Assembly (NCBI GenBank): GCA_036583965.1
Contig: JAZBQD010000030.1
Location: forward strand, 109,690,162-109,754,161
Source: Prunella strophiata
Lineage: Eukaryota > Chordata > Aves > Passeriformes > Prunellidae
DNA: 64,000 nucleotides
Reading direction: 5' to 3'
Part shown: positions 1 to 11,752 of the stretch, piece by piece
How positions within the stretch are numbered: the first letter of the stretch is position 1
Layout: each line of letters starts with the position of its first letter
Notes under the pieces: generated by a model
Databases searched by the model: none
The model's input: only the letters and a program-made list of their open reading frames with translations
What the model was told of the DNA's origin: nothing
Position numbers and translations under genes: made by a program

Positions 1-2354
1 TTAGCATTCTTTAGTTCATCTTAGAAATCCTTTTCTAGTCCACTCTCCTTTCCTCAATTTTATCATATATATTATTATTCTCCCATATAGCATTTCCATT
101 ACCAGTACAATTCTAAGACCACACAATAAAGTATATTAAAAAATTAAGGAGTCTGATTAAGTACAAGAACAAACAAAAACAGCTCTTCTGATGCCTGACC
201 ACATTAGCTATTATTCAACAATGCAATTTCATAAAATAGCTAAAAAAACAAAACAAGAACAATTAGTACTTCAGCCCCCGTTTCTCAAGGAAAGTACCTT
301 ATGCTTGATCCTTCACCTTCATCCCATCTGAATTAAGTGTACCATACCACATGCTATTTAAGACCACAAACAAATGCCCTGAATGAATACTGACACAAGT
401 GTTAGTCATAGTATTAATGCTGTTTTATACCAAGCTACACCTCTGTGAGCCAAGCCGAGAACAGTCTATTGATTTGCAACTCATTACTGCCCACAGAGAG
501 TGAAACATGGCTTAGTGACTTAGCAGCAGCACGATGACCACATCAAAATGAGAATCTGGGAGCTCCAAATCTGCTGGAAAGAACAAGCCATATATTTTAT
601 CTCTGGAGCATAGTGAAGTATTTTTTCTACATGCACCTAAAAATTCAATGTATGCCACAAAAACATTCCAGAATTCAACATCTTAAGTAAAAAGGACTGC
701 TACTAAATACAGAGGAACTGAATGATAATGTGTAAGCACCCTGCTACTCAGACAGACACATCACATTATCATCCTAAACAGGTATATTCATTTTAAAACC
801 AGTCAGCTTTTCCTCCTGCATTGGTTTTGAGGGCATATCAAATACACATAAGAATGTGTTTTATGATCAAGGCAACACAGCCCTCTAGGATTAGAAGAAA
901 AGTGAGAACAGACCTTCAATGTGAAATACATTGGCTGCCTTTGAACACAGACCAAAGCTGCTACCACGTATTTCCAACACCCAAAGGGCTGCAACATTTC
1001 ATGTTCTGCTCAACTGGACCTGTATCTACTGTAATCAGCATGTTTGAGCTGATCAAACCAAGAACACTAAAATGAAGTTATCAGCAGGCAACACCAGCAC
1101 AGCACTGACACGGGACCAGCACTGATACCAGTAAGTATAGCAAGGAATTTTAAGGGCTGTCAGACTGGCAGGATTAACCATAAATTGTGAATTGGGTGTT
1201 ACTGGGCTGCAGGGAGGGAGGGGAGCACCTCACAGCACAGAGACAAGAGCACAACCTGCACAAATAGCAGAACAGAAAGTCCCAAAAGATCACTATTTCT
1301 GGAGTGGTGTTGAACAAGATTCCTACAGCTCAAGAGACCTCCAGCACGGCAGAAGTCTCATTCTCTTCTCTATATATATGCCTCTGATGCCTCAGTAGTT
1401 GGTGTATCTGTGATCTACTTTCCAAAATGTTCAAAAAAAAAAAAAAAAAGGAAAAAAAATAATATGGAAAATAAAGAAAAAATAAAGGAGAAAATACAAA
1501 CACCACTACATGAATGAAACACTCCAAAACCCCAAATAATCCCAGAATTCAAACTTAGAGCAAACCCCAAAAATCTGCACAAAAGTCTGAGAATTGCTTC
1601 AAAGATTTTGTTGTAGGACTTTTTATCATCTTTTGCGAGTTGGTGAGGAGATTGTTTTGTTTGAGGTGTTTTGGAAAAAGGAAAAAGAAACATACAAAAA
1701 GAAAGATGATGACTCTACCGTATCACAGCAAATTCATTTCAGTGGATTGGTCTCAACACTAAAACCCAAGCCAAACCATTCTATGGCTGTCAGTAATGGG
1801 GTCAGAGTGTAAATGATTATCAGACACAACTGAAAGGGACAAGGAAGGATATGCATATATGGGAAGGAAAAGTAATTCTGGAATCCTCTCATAATTAAAA
1901 TCAAGAAGGCTTCTAGAGAAGGGTTTTCATCTTTCAGAACCTACAGGCAAATAAGACCAAAATACCCCACAGAGATAACTAGGGAGTAACATTAGAGTCT
2001 GATAATCTCCTGAAACATCTACTTCAGTTTTTAAACCAGGTATGTCTGAATTAATCTACTCCCCACCTGGATGTCAACAGACACCCCACAAATACAGAAA
2101 GAGCAAAGTAACTCTTTCAGTGACACCATAGCAAGTACAGGGTGCTCCTGCACATGAAGTGGTGACACACAACAATTAAAGCAGTAATGTTGAAGTGATA
2201 TATGTTAAAAAGAAATACTCTAAGAGAAAGAGAACAAAGCACCTGTTTCCTTTCTTACACATGCCAAAGTTCAAAGGGTAGGGCCTTTGGCACTTATCTA
2301 AACGTTTCACTGTGCTGTGGGTGGAGAATGGATAGAGCAGCCCTGAGGAGAAGG

Positions 2355-3004
2355 AATTGAGGGCGTTGGTTGAGGAGGAGCTCAACAAGGCCAGGCCATG
2401 TGCACTGACAGCCCAGAAAGCCAAAAGTGTCCTGGGCTGCATCCAAAGCACCGTGGGCAGCAGGGAAGAGGGGAATTCTGGCCCTGTGCCCTGCTCAGGT
2501 GAGATCCCCACCTGCAGAGCTGCCTCCAGCCCTGGGGTCCCCAGCATGAGAGTGACAAAAACCAGCTGGAGTGGGACCAAAAGAGGGACTCAAAGATGCT
2601 CAGAGTGCTGGGGCACCTCTGCTATGGAGAGAGGCTGAGAGACAGGGTTGTTCAGCCTGGAGAAGAGACCTTAGAGCCCCTTCCAGTGCCTAAAGGGGCT
2701 CCAAGAGAGCTGAAGAAGGACTTTGTACAAGGGCCTGGAGTGACAGAATAAGGGGCAATGGCTTTAAGCTGAAAGAGGTCAGATTTAGACATGAGGAAGA
2801 AATTCTCCCCTGTGAGGGAGATGAGGCCCTGGCACAGGGTGCCCAGAGAAGCTGTGGCTGCCCCATCCCTGGAAGTGTTCAAAGTAATGTTGGATGGGGC
2901 TTGGAGCAACCTGGGGGAGTGAAAGGTGTCCCTGCTCATGGCAGGGGTTTGGAACAGGACGATCTTTAAAGTCTTTTCCAATCCAAACAATTCTGTGATT
3001 CTTT
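2355..3004 (+). mobile_element. CR1 LINE fragment, 3' end
   Basis: The segment runs in CR1 sense orientation. It has the typical 3' portion: the 'ttgttcagcctggagaagag' stretch, the 'catccctggaagtgttcaa' stretch, and a terminus of the form CCAATCC-AAACAATTCTGTGATTCT, which carries the CR1 octamer end. It is 5'-truncated, as most CR1 copies are. It has no intact reverse transcriptase frame. Confidence 0.85.
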
Positions 3005-6000
3005 CCTCCATGTCTTTCTTCCTGACATTTTGGTAGATCAAATCAGTGCAGCCTTCTTCTCTTCCCTCTTTCCCTATCTAGGACACTTGTTCTACGCTAA
3101 ATTTGTACAGGAACAGTGAAAACCAGAATGACCACTTAACCAGGACTTCCAAGTGGAACATGCACTCTTTGCAGCAGCTGTCCAATACCAAAGAACCATA
3201 AAATATTGACATTTTTTAGGTTCATGCCTGCCTAAAACCATCAAAATCCCCAATAATCTATTTTTTTTCCTAATAGTTTCCAAACTTCTTAGATGCTTAG
3301 AGGCTTTGTCACTACAGCATCTAAATATACCACAGTGATTTTTTTTTCCTCTAGAGGAAATTATCCTGACCCACTAACTACACAGGCAGTTTAAAACAAA
3401 ACCTCCTGAGGTCAGATGACTAAAGAAGACAAATATTTTCCTTTGATACCAATGACAAGCCTAGTCAACTGAGATAAAAGGCTTTGAATACCTTTAAAAG
3501 AACACAGTGCCAAGACTACACTTCAGTATAGTTTTGTTTGGGTTTTATCCCCAAGTATCACTCACAGCTAACCTTTATGACCCCACTTTTTTTTCCACTA
3601 GTAAAAAGTTCTATTATGAATCTTTTTTCTTAAATCACTAGCCTGTAAGAAGTGGATCTACCTGAAGTTTTGGCGAGGTTTTTATACTTACATCTTTTAA
3701 AGGTCCTCCTTTCTCCCAACTCAAAATCATATTCAAAAGAGGTCTAAAAACCAAAACACAACACAGCTAAACTGCTGTATAAAAACCATAGCTGATTCAC
3801 TAGAAGAAAATCCTTTTAGCAAAACTTCACTGCTGCACTTCTGAATCTGTAAAACAGGTTAACACTAACAAGTATATGCCACTGCTTCTCATGACAAATG
3901 TAATCAAATATTTAAGCACAGAATAATGTATCAACTGCACAACAGTGATGACTTACAATGCAGGCAGGAGTTCTGCTTGAGAACAGGGAAAATGAATTTA
4001 TAGGATATAGTTGTTAAATGGTCTCACTAGCAGCAAATCATTCTAATCACTTGGGCTACATCCTGCTTCTTGCTGGCACATTTTTTTATTACATCTATCT
4101 ACTAGTAGCAGAAGAACTTTTGAATCAAGCTCCTCTAGTCCCAGAACAATATTCTTAACTGCAAGTATTTATTTTCACTCAAAAAAGATGAAAAATTCTT
4201 CCCTTTCCCTCCCCACCCCTTACTTTTATTAATCTTTCTGTTCCTGCTGTAGATAATTGCAAACATTTTCTATTCTTGGGCCTACAAAGCATTTGCTGAT
4301 GGTTTTTCTGTTGCTGTATCACAGCACATTCTGAACATGGACCAGATAAAAATGATGCACACCATTCTCCCCAAAGATTATGTATAAAGTCCATTGTGCT
4401 AAAACAGATTATTGACAGTAAGAGCAAACTTGCAAATACACAATATAAACATACAGAAGACAATATAAACAGATACTATGAACTGATAATGGAATACTCC
4501 ACAACTGCATAAAGATAATTACAAAAGAACAGCTTGTTAGGAAAGCTCTGAAAAACCTAATAATTACTTCACTTTGCAGAATTGCCTTTAGTCTTCAGCC
4601 TCCTCTTCATATGGATAGAGCTAATAATTTAAGTGCAAATCAGCTACATAAGGATGAGTTCTTTAGCTGATATATATGTGCAACAACATTATACTGAAGC
4701 TCCAAAGACTTTCTCAAAGTTTCAAATAGGATTCCTGAGAAGGAAACAACATTGTTTGGGTTTCCTAGGAAAGCAATCTGCACTTGTTTAGACATTTTGT
4801 AAAGCCAACATTTTACAGAAACTACTCAAGTTCAAGATATTTGATACAAACACTCAACTTTCCTCTGAAAAAAAAAAAAAAATAATGATGCTAAAAATAA
4901 TCCTTCTACAGCAATGAGAAAGCTGTAAGATGACTCAAAACACTTTGCAAGCTTACCAGGTCTGGTAGCAATGCAGATAAATTGCTACAAACTTGAGTTG
5001 AGAGTTCACAAAGTAACCTGCCAGAGAGCAGAACCACAGCTGGACAGTGAAACTCCCCAGTGGCTTTGCAATCTAGTAAGACTGACAGTGCAAAAAATGT
5101 GGCTAAAATTAATTTAGAATTGAGTCATCATGGCACTCACTCCTACCTGACAAGAGTGATTTAACACTCAGGGGTCGCTGCCATACTGAGAAAAAGGAAA
5201 ACACATAAAGGAACAGCAACTTTCTGTGAATATACTACTCTTCCCACACTTGAAAAATATGGTTGTGTGTATGCCTACAGAAAAAGTCTCCAGAAGTTTG
5301 TTATGCCTTGCCAAATTCTATTAATCTAAAAACTCTCTGTTAAAACTACAGGTGTTTCCAGTGATGCATATACAATAAAAGCAAGGCTAATTCACTTACG
5401 CCCAACTTCTGAGGGCAGAATAATCAAGTCACAGCACTAACATGAAAAAAAGGACCGACAAAAACTGCATTTGCAACTGGCATCAGATGTCCAAAACACG
5501 TGGAACCTGCCATTTTTTTCCACAGGCCAAAGCCTGTGCACAGGGTGCTGAATTCAGGGTTGTGCCAATATAGCAAATAACTACTGTTACAATACAGACT
5601 AACTCATAGATTTGAAAGCATAACTCTCTTTACCAAAGAAGCATTCCTTTCAGAGCACTGCCAAATTTATTTCAAGTAGGTAAAAACATTTGTTTACAAA
5701 ACAACTCTGGTATGCACAGTGTTGCAAAGAAGTTTCACTAGGAACAAAACTCCCTCTTCAGTTCTCTCTTACAAAGAACAAACCCTAAGAGTTAACAGGA
5801 GTTATTTCATGATGCAAAAGTTTACCTGACAGAGGTTAATGTAAATCTTGTAGCAAAAGGAAATACTTCTGTTCTGAAAAGCACCCTCACTTAACCTTCA
5901 CTCTTACTTCATATACTCAGAGCCCAGCCATCCTCACACAGGTTTGTTTTCACCCCATGTGCCCCCCCTGGGTGGGACACTTATCCCAGACAACTCCAAC

Positions 6001-6749
6001 TGCCTGAAACTGAAACCACAGACAAAAGATAAACTCTGTTTGTTGAGCAGTTTCTAATACCATGGCTTTTAATGTGTTTTGCAACAAACCAACACCAAGT
6101 CAATCCTTTCTCTGGAAGGCCAAGCCTCACCTCTCTGTACATCTCTGGCCATATAATGACTAGAGGAGCTTTTCTTCAACTAAGTTATTATTGGTGAATG
6201 CACTTATTTGAAATACTACAGTCTCTAAGTACTCCACTTCTCTGAACAGAGAAGAAGAGAAACTCCAGCAGTTACAGTAAAATGCATTCCCCATGGAAAT
6301 CAAATATTTTGGTTTAAAATGTAACAAGTCACCCTTACTACATTCACCAAAGGGGTAATCTCTGAGCACTTTTGCTAAATTAACTTTAACTCCAGAATTA
6401 GGCTGTCTCACACCAAGCCACTGCAGTCCACACGAGTAAAGAAATTGCTGTTGTGCTTGTGCAGAGCACTAGAAATTATTCCCTCAGTCCAGGAGTAAGG
6501 CATACAAGTGACACATAATGCTCACCTCCTATCTCATTTGTAAGTCTGCTGCTACCATACTGGATGGGAATAAGAACAAAACATTATATAACCATAATGT
6601 ATGCTCACTCACCGCACAAAATTAATAGTGTTTTCAATATCAGACAACTGGGCTTGATTGAAATCTGGTTAAATTTCATGTTTGGAAGTTTGAAAATTTC
6701 CTTGCACTAAGACACCAGAGTTCTCTTCAGCACCCACTAACAAAAAACC

Positions 6750-6787
6750 CAAGGTTTTACCCTGGGTTTTACCTGGGTAAAACCTTG
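6750..6787. repeat. Short inverted repeat (13-bp arms)
   Basis: CAAGGTTTTACCC at 6750-6762 is the exact reverse complement of GGGTAAAACCTTG at 6775-6787, leaving a 12-nt loop. It could form a hairpin in DNA or in the TRAPPC10 pre-mRNA. No function is implied. Confidence 0.6.
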
Positions 6788-7507
6788 TGTACTTCCATAG
6801 AATAAAATGTTACTTAAATCATACAGGAACAGTGAAGACCGACCTGCACCACCAAGTCCCCCCTGCCACACACGTGGAGACTCTCCAATGCTGAATACAC
6901 ATAAAGCCAGAAAATGTAAAAAGCAAGCCCCCACAGCATGAACAGTAGCATTAACACCAGCAAACTATATCCCCCAGATGCTTCTGATATGCACATTTTT
7001 TCTGACTTTAAATCTGAAGTGAAATGGATTTCAAAATTCTTGAAATAGGTGAGTAGAGAAGATTCAGTACAGATCCTGTTCACTTCAGCTTATGAACTGC
7101 ATTCAAAAAAAGGAAAAAAAGTTTAAGACAGAAAAAAAGCACATTTATAAAATAGTCTGGACAAAATATATACACACAGAGTTCCACAATTATACAGCTA
7201 CAAGGTTACAGTTGGATACTTTTTCTAAGTAAGGTCTAAGACCTTAATCACCAACAAATGCTTACTCCATAATAAGACAACACAGAACTGTGAAACAAGT
7301 TTCTATTTCACAGGCACATAAAGCATTCCCAGTGTTCCTAGTGATAAAAGTGCAAATATGTATTTTGTTACATCATCAGTAGAGATACTTCTAACTAAGA
7401 CCAGCCACTGGCCACCTTTTGTTGAAAAAGAAAAAGCAGAACTCCCTATGCTGATCTCATTCACTTTACCTTTTTATTTACAACATTATGGATGTAGTTA
7501 GAATAAA

Positions 7508-7745
7508 AAAGACTATTCCGGTTGGAAGGAACCTACCAGGATCATCTGGTCCAACTAATGACCACTTCAGGGCTGACCAAAAGTTACAGCATGTTAAGGG
7601 CACTGTCCAAATATCTCTTAGACACTGACAGACTTGGGACAGACTTAGACATCTCTCTAAGGAGCCTCTTCCAGTGCTTGACCCCTCTCCCGTTAAAGAA
7701 ATGCTTCCCAATGCCCAGCCTAGTCCACGTGCTTGTTTTAAGTGA
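7508..7745 (-). mobile_element. CR1-like LINE fragment
   Basis: The plus strand reads 'ggttggaaggaacctaccag', then 'tcatctggtccaac', then 'aagaaatgcttcc'. This is the antisense of a CR1 3' segment of a diverged subfamily. The sequence after about 7745 no longer resembles CR1 clearly. The open frames over this stretch are shadows of the repeat. Confidence 0.7.
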
Positions 7746-8328
7746 ACTTTGAGTGCACCCCTCTGTACCTGTAAGAGCAGGAGGGATCACGTTTTACATC
7801 AGGACCACCTGCCTGTCTCTGATTACCTGAAAGAACTAATTCATCGCTGGAAGCAGGAGATCCAGTTCTGGTCAACTAAACCCTCTCAGGGATGGAACCA
7901 AAGCACAGCAGTTAAAGATTTAAGTATAATGTCAGTGGGAATGCATCAGTAGGGATCGCCGCAGAGGATGCCCCCTCGCAACTTCTCTCAGTACCAGTAA
8001 AGCCACACAGAGCTCGCTGGCAGGAAGTTTGGGGTTCACGGTTTATTCTCACATTTTACCCTCTTCCCCTAAACACCTCTGAGCACGACATTCGGCTTGT
8101 TATTTACTACAGAAACAACCCCAAGTTTGCCCACTGCCACCAGAAAAGGGGAGGGAAGCAGTGAAGAGGCAAACCCCGCCATCAGATCCCTTTTGCAGGC
8201 GCCCTGTCCCCACCTGGAGCTGCGGGAGCCCCCCAGAACCAGCCACCCGCTCCCGCCTGCCCCCGGGCCCGCGGGGGGCACCGGCCGGACCCCCAGGCCC
8301 CGACAGCGGCGGCGGCGGGGACACTCAC

Positions 8329-8407
8329 AGGTCACGATGGGCTTGTTCTCCATGGTGTAGATCACGGGGGGCTTCTCCCTGCCCTCCTCCTCCTCGGCGG
8401 GGTCCAT
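8329..8407 (-). CDS. TRAPPC10: TRAPPC10 coding exon 1 (trafficking protein particle complex subunit 10)
   Basis: TRAPPC10 is a large subunit of TRAPPII, the multi-subunit tether and Rab exchange complex at the Golgi and endosomes. The exon encodes 26 residues: an acidic MDPAEEEE start, then PPVIYTMENKPIVT, which matches the conserved N-terminus of vertebrate TRAPPC10 (about 1,260 residues in human). The exon ends in phase 1 at the consensus donor T|GTGAGT (GT at 8327-8328), and the next codon is expected to complete Cys. The ATG at 8405-8407 is supported by an in-frame TGA at 8423-8425 just upstream. The N-terminus is longer and more acidic than in human. Only this exon is present; the rest of the gene continues below position 1. 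Its 5' end abuts a huge GGGCC array. Identification rests on about 14 conserved residues plus synteny with AGPAT3. Confidence 0.9.
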
Positions 8408-9815
8408 GAGCGGGCGGGGTCGTCAGCCCCGGCTCCCCCGCCCGCCCGGCGCCATGGAAACACCGCCGGGGGCTGGGACGGGCCGGGCCGGGCCGGGCCG
8501 GGCCGGGCCGGGCCGGGCCGGGCCGGGCCGGGCCGGGCCGGGCCGGGCCGGGCCGGGCCGGGCCGGGCCGGGCCGGGCCGGGCCGGGCCGGGCCGGGCCG
8601 GGCCGGGCCGGGCCGGGCCGGGCCGGGCCGGGCCGGGCCGGGCCGGGCCGGGCCGGGCCGGGCCGGGCCGGGCCGGGCCGGGCCGGGCCGGGCCGGGCCG
8701 GGCCGGGCCGGGCCGGGCCGGGCCGGGCCGGGCCGGGCCGGGCCGGGCCGGGCCGGGCCGGGCCGGGCCGGGCCGGGCCGGGCCGGGCCGGGCCGGGCCG
8801 GGCCGGGCCGGGCCGGGCCGGGCCGGGCCGGGCCGGGCCGGGCCGGGCCGGGCCGGGCCGGGCCGGGCCGGGCCGGGCCGGGCCGGGCCGGGCCGGGCCG
8901 GGCCGGGCCGGGCCGGGCCGGGCCGGGCCGGGCCGGGCCGGGCCGGGCCGGGCCGGGCCGGGCCGGGCCGGGCCGGGCCGGGCCGGGCCGGGCCGGGCCG
9001 GGCCGGGCCGGGCCGGGCCGGGCCGGGCCGGGCCGGGCCGGGCCGGGCCGGGCCGGGCCGGGCCGGGCCGGGCCGGGCCGGGCCGGGCCGGGCCGGGCCG
9101 GGCCGGGCCGGGCCGGGCCGGGCCGGGCCGGGCCGGGCCGGGCCGGGCCGGGCCGGGCCGGGCCGGGCCGGGCCGGGCCGGGCCGGGCCGGGCCGGGCCG
9201 GGCCGGGCCGGGCCGGGCCGGGCCGGGCCGGGCCGGGCCGGGCCGGGCCGGGCCGGGCCGGGCCGGGCCGGGCCGGGCCGGGCCGGGCCGGGCCGGGCCG
9301 GGCCGGGCCGGGCCGGGCCGGGCCGGGCCGGGCCGGGCCGGGCCGGGCCGGGCCGGGCCGGGCCGGGCCGGGCCGGGCCGGGCCGGGCCGGGCCGGGCCG
9401 GGCCGGGCCGGGCCGGGCCGGGCCGGGCCGGGCCGGGCCGGGCCGGGCCGGGCCGGGCCGGGCCGGGCCGGGCCGGGCCGGGCCGGGCCGGGCCGGCCCC
9501 GCCTCCCCCCACCCCCTTCCCCGCGTCCCCCGCAGCGCCGCTCCGGAGGGGAAGGCGGGCGGGAGAGGCTCATCCGCTTCCTGGATCACCGGGCAGGCAT
9601 TACCGCTTCCGGGGAGCGCCGCCGCCGGGGAACCCGGAAAAGGGGGAATGCGGCGGGGAATGAAGGGGAAGCGCGGCCCGGGGACGGGGATCCCGGCCTG
9701 AGGCCCCCGCAGCCGCGGGGACCCGGGGCGGGGCTGCCCCTGAGGGAGCGCCCGGGGCTCCTGAGGGGCAGAGCCCCCGGGCAGCCCGGATCGGTGACAG
9801 CCGGCGGGAACGGTG
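8408..9815 (-). promoter_or_regulatory. TRAPPC10: TRAPPC10 CpG-island promoter / 5' UTR region
   Basis: This is the only strongly GC- and CpG-rich block of the window, and it lies immediately upstream of the TRAPPC10 start codon. The part beyond the GGGCC array (about 9496-9815) has ETS-type cores: AGGAAG on minus at 9577-9582, CCGGAAG on minus at 9606-9612 and CCGGAA on plus at 9634-9639. No TATA box is evident, as is usual for housekeeping promoters. The start site could lie between the array and the ATG (about 70 bp), inside the array, or beyond it. In the last case the array would be transcribed in the 5' UTR. Plus-strand (divergent) transcription is also possible. Confidence 0.65.
8479..9495. 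repeat. Perfect GGGCC pentanucleotide array, about 203 copies
   Basis: The unit GGGCC (written GGCCG in phase) runs about 1,017 bp with no interruption that I can see. Each unit carries one CpG, and the plus strand carries a GGG run every 5 nt. The TRAPPC10 sense strand reads (GGCCC)n. Because 5 is not a multiple of 3, every reading frame on a strand gives the same cyclic pentapeptide: Arg-Ala-Gly-Pro-Gly on plus and Pro-Gly-Pro-Ala-Arg on minus. The array has no stops, so long frames here are artefacts of composition unless translated non-canonically. The exact copy number depends on the assembly. Confidence 0.97.
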
Positions 9816-10245
9816 AATCACGGAATGGTCGGGGTTGGAGTGACCTCTGGAGATCATTCAGTGACCTCTGGAAATCGCTCAGTGACCTCTGGAGTTCACC
9901 CAGTCCATCCCCCTGCCAAGGCAGGGTCACGCAGAGCAGGTGACACAGAGACGTGTCCCAGATGGCTTTGGAATGTCTCCAGACAGGGAGACTCCACACC
10001 CTTCCCTAGGGCAGCTGTTCCAGAGCTCTGCCAGCCTCAATGGAAAGAAGTTCCTTCTTGTGTAGGGGTGAAACTTGTCGTGTTTTAGTTTATGCCCATT
10101 TCTCCTTGTCCTGTTGCTCGGCATCACTGAAGAGTCTGGCACCACCCTCTCAGCACCCTCCTGGGACATATTTATATGTATGGATGAGATCTCTTCTCTA
10201 GACTAAACAGGCCCTGCTTCCCGCAGGCTCTCCTCATAAAAGAGA
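9816..10245 (-). mobile_element. CR1 LINE fragment with internal triplication
   Basis: The plus strand starts with 'aatcacggaatggtcggggttgg', the antisense of a CR1 3' end. It continues through CR1-typical text such as 'gcagggtcac', 'aatgtctccaga', 'agggagactccac', 'gcccatttctccttgtcctg' and 'gtctggcaccac', and ends near 'ctcctcataaaagagatgctc'. Three tandem 21-bp units sit near its start (separate entry). It lies at the outer edge of the TRAPPC10 CpG island. Confidence 0.85.
9840..9902. repeat. Three tandem 21-bp units inside CR1
   Basis: The units at 9840-9860, 9861-9881 and 9882-9902 all begin GTGACCTCTGGA and diverge slightly toward their ends (GATCATTCA, AATCGCTCA, GTTCACCCA). Related CR1 copies normally carry this segment once, so this is a local expansion within the element. 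Confidence 0.85.
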
Positions 10246-11752
10246 TGCTCTTTATTAAAATGAATCTTACTTAAATTCATTGCAGGACTTCTGTGAGGCC
10301 TTGGTGGACTTCATGGGCAGCTGCCTGATGTGTCATTCCCATGACTGTTCCTGGCTAGTTCAGTGGGAGTAAGTGCATGAGGGATTATATTTTCCACTGA
10401 TTTCAAATATATAAGTGAATAAGGCCCTTGAAGTTTAATGCTTTATAATGTAGGATTTTAAATGCATAGAGATAATAACACCTCATTACACTTCTGTTGG
10501 GTCTAATTAGTGGCATTAGATCCATAAAATTGACCCTTGTTTTACTTTAGACTGAGATGCTATTCCTTTCTTTTAAATAAATGTACTATTCGCATTGGTC
10601 ATCTGCAGTTTCTTCAGAATCAAGAATCCTAAACTTAGAGGGTTTGCACTTACTGTCTCAAATAAAAGTAAGATCTAGAAGAGCGTGTTGAAGGGGTAAA
10701 AAATGGAAAACACTGCATACATGTGTAAAGCCAAAGGTAACCTCAGGTAGGACTGTAAGTAATCTGTGAATTATTCATAATTCTTTATTTCACAGTGACA
10801 TTGTGCTCAGGTGGTTTGGGTGTTCAAATATTTATAGAAGTCAATTTGTTTAGAATTTTCTATCATTAAAACCTTAACCCTATTTTCTGGACTTATAATG
10901 TTGATTCAAAAATAATTGCAGTGTCCTTATAACATATTTCATCTGCTAATACTGCTGAATACTCCCAGTTTTATCTCTACCATTTTACTGGGGGAATTAT
11001 TGATTGATTCCTATTTGAATATTTTCACTCACATTTGCACAGAAATTCACTTTCACCTTGGTTGTAACTTGTTTCCTTGGCACAGTCAAACTTTAAGAAT
11101 GTTATATAGCACCATAAATTTTTTTAATCTGATTTTCAGGTTTAAGTGAGCATCTGGACACAAACAATTTTTAGTGCTGTGAGAGTCAAGACATATCATG
11201 GTACAATTTTATTTTAAAAACATCAGCAATTAACCCACTAATTTACAGCATAAGCATATGGAAAAAATTAATCACTGAAACAGAAAAGAAAGAATACTCT
11301 TTATGCACTTATAAAAAATTAGAAATTCTTTCCAGTAAGCTCCAAAGTAACTCAGATACACAAAGTAATTTTGTGTATCTGTCAAATGGTCCTGAACAGC
11401 ACAGATAGGGAAACAGGTAAACCCAAGTCAAATGTATTTATCCCCTTTTCTCAGAGGTTAGAGCTAAGGCCAATAGTTAATTTGGATTAACATTTTATTC
11501 TCTATAAATAATTCAATTTCCTCTCTAGTTTTTATGCTGAAGTATAGCTGTTTCTATTATAAACAAACAAACCAACCAAAAGAAAACCCCTGTCCTAGCC
11601 CTGCTTGCTGGTTTTGGTAGCAAGTAAAGCAAATACATCTCTGTTTGTGGGTTATTCCTAAACCATCTTCTCCCTCCCAAAAAACAAGACAGGCTCATTA
11701 ATATAGGCAAGAAGACTAAGAAAAACAACTTTTCATTGTGTCTCAGGTGTTT
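10246..11752. other. Intergenic DNA, no gene seen
   Basis: AT-rich sequence between a CR1 fragment and the first solo LTR. I see no exon with convincing splice sites, no recognisable protein similarity and no clear repeat family. The few frames of 60-90 codons look like chance. Confidence 0.5.

Larger units (their letters stand above)
1..8328 (-). other. TRAPPC10: TRAPPC10 intron 1 (5' part, partial)
   Basis: This stretch lies downstream of the TRAPPC10 exon 1 donor on the minus strand. I looked for the conserved sequence that follows exon 1 in vertebrate TRAPPC10 (the segment beginning CAGDQNLF) and did not find it, so exon 2 must be outside the window. The region is AT-rich and intron-like. 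Besides two CR1 fragments and short A runs, I see a 13-bp inverted repeat near 6.75 kb and no other gene. The small open frames here are short and resemble nothing I know. Confidence 0.75.

Noticed and set aside
1..8328. Further TRAPPC10 exons
   Set aside because: The conserved sequence expected after exon 1 was not found on the minus strand of this interval.
8325..9701. Long frames of 388-431 codons rich in Pro-Gly-Ala-Arg on both strands
   Set aside because: They are purely the GGGCC repeat read in different frames, with no domain or independent support as genes.
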